A stretch of 6,637 nt of DNA, from positions 1 through 6,637 of the forward strand of contig JADFLD010000119.1 of the NCBI GenBank assembly GCA_022564535.1. The letters run 5' to 3'. Source of the stretch: Gemmatimonadota bacterium (GTDB taxonomy: Bacteria > Gemmatimonadota > Gemmatimonadetes > Longimicrobiales > UBA6960). Positions 6,231-6,637 of this stretch are shown here, piece by piece. A program made the translations under genes and the position numbers. The notes beneath the pieces are model-generated. The model saw nothing but the letters and a program-made list of their open reading frames with translations, had not been told where the DNA came from and did no database searches. Numbering within the stretch: position 1 is the first letter of the stretch; each line of letters starts with the position of its first letter.

Positions 6231-6637
6231 TTCTCGATGGCCTCGCGCAGGCTCTCGATCACGTAGTGCATCGCCTCGCCGCCCGTGATCTTGAGGAAAA
6301 TCTCTTCGAGATGCGCGCCACCGGCCTGGGCCTGACTTCGGAGGTCGTCCATGGTCCCGAGCGCGATGATCTCCCCCTCGTTTATGATCGCGATGCGATC
6401 GCAAAGGGACTCCGCGACCTCCAGCGTATGCGTCGACAAGAAGACTGTCCCGCCGTGACCGGCGAACGTCCGAAAGAGGTCCTTGAGCAGTTTCGCAGAC
6501 CGGGGATCGAGCCCGACCATGGGTTCGTCCACGACGATGAGCTCGGGCTGGTGAATCAACTCCGAATTGATGAGGACCTTCTGCCCCATGCCGTGGGACA
6601 AGGTCTCGATCAGCCCGTCCTTCCCTCCGGCGATTTG
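6227..6637 (-). CDS. ABC transporter ATP-binding protein, C-terminal part
   Basis: These are the last 136 codons of an ABC ATPase whose 5' end, including the Walker A and Q-loop regions, lies beyond the right edge. Visible motifs in order are the signature LSHGMGQK (an ABC-2-type variant of LSGGQ), Walker B LIVVDEP, D-loop GLDP and switch histidine FLSTH. The C-terminus (AIINEGEIIALGTMDDL, then LEEIFLKITGG) is typical of ATPases paired with ABC-2 permeases. The visible catalytic residues are intact: the Walker B Asp-Glu and the H-loop His. It ends at TGA 6229-6227, overlapping the GTG start of the permease, so the two are surely one exporter. It energises export at the inner membrane; the family is well known but the substrate here is not. 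Confidence 0.92.
   Translation of the reverse strand, partial: QIAGGKDGLIETLSHGMGQKVLINSELIHQPELIVVDEPMVGLDPRSAKLLKDLFRTFAGHGGTVFLSTHTLEVAESLCDRIAIINEGEIIALGTMDDLRSQAQAGGAHLEEIFLKITGGEAMHYVIESLREAIEK

Noticed and set aside
6231..6404. 58-codon N-terminal extension of the permease
   Set aside because: It overlaps the ATPase gene out of frame and is Arg/His/Asp-rich; the GTG at 6230 overlapping the ATPase stop is the natural start.

Overview
This GC-rich, gene-dense window probably comes from a Gram-negative-type chromosome, because it carries a lipoprotein and a periplasmic SIMPL-domain protein. The protein style suggests Gemmatimonadota or a similar environmental lineage. In particular, the 87-residue protein with its PGRYTQTPDDID and RRRKTKPRFTPLAW motifs recalls small proteins common there. 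That assignment is inference only. I see no mobile element, CRISPR array, tRNA or rRNA.

Left part, plus strand (1-3377): a tightly packed row of four envelope-related genes. These are the C-terminal part of a SIMPL/DUF541 protein, a DUF1499 protein, a putative lipoprotein of unknown family, and a long DUF445 membrane protein. The first three are joined by stop/start overlaps (TTGA at 425-428, ATGA at 853-856). The fourth begins 5 bp after the third stops, at a TTG with a good ribosome binding site. They are probably co-transcribed from a promoter upstream of the window.

Right part, minus strand (6637 down to 4017): an ABC-2-type exporter operon. It consists of an ATPase (C-terminal part only, 5' end outside the window), a 12-helix permease overlapping it by GTGA, and a TerB-family protein 24 bp further on.

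Middle (3378-4016), minus strand: two small membrane-protein genes lie between the operons. One is a 49-residue hydrophobic protein that has its own sigma70-like promoter upstream and a rho-independent terminator downstream, so it looks like a self-contained transcription unit of about 240 nt. The other is an 87-residue protein with one membrane helix and a basic tail. Its stop faces the DUF445 stop across only 12 bp.

The best lead for something undescribed is the 49-residue unit. The next best are the TerB gene attached to the exporter and the visible internal duplication of the permease.
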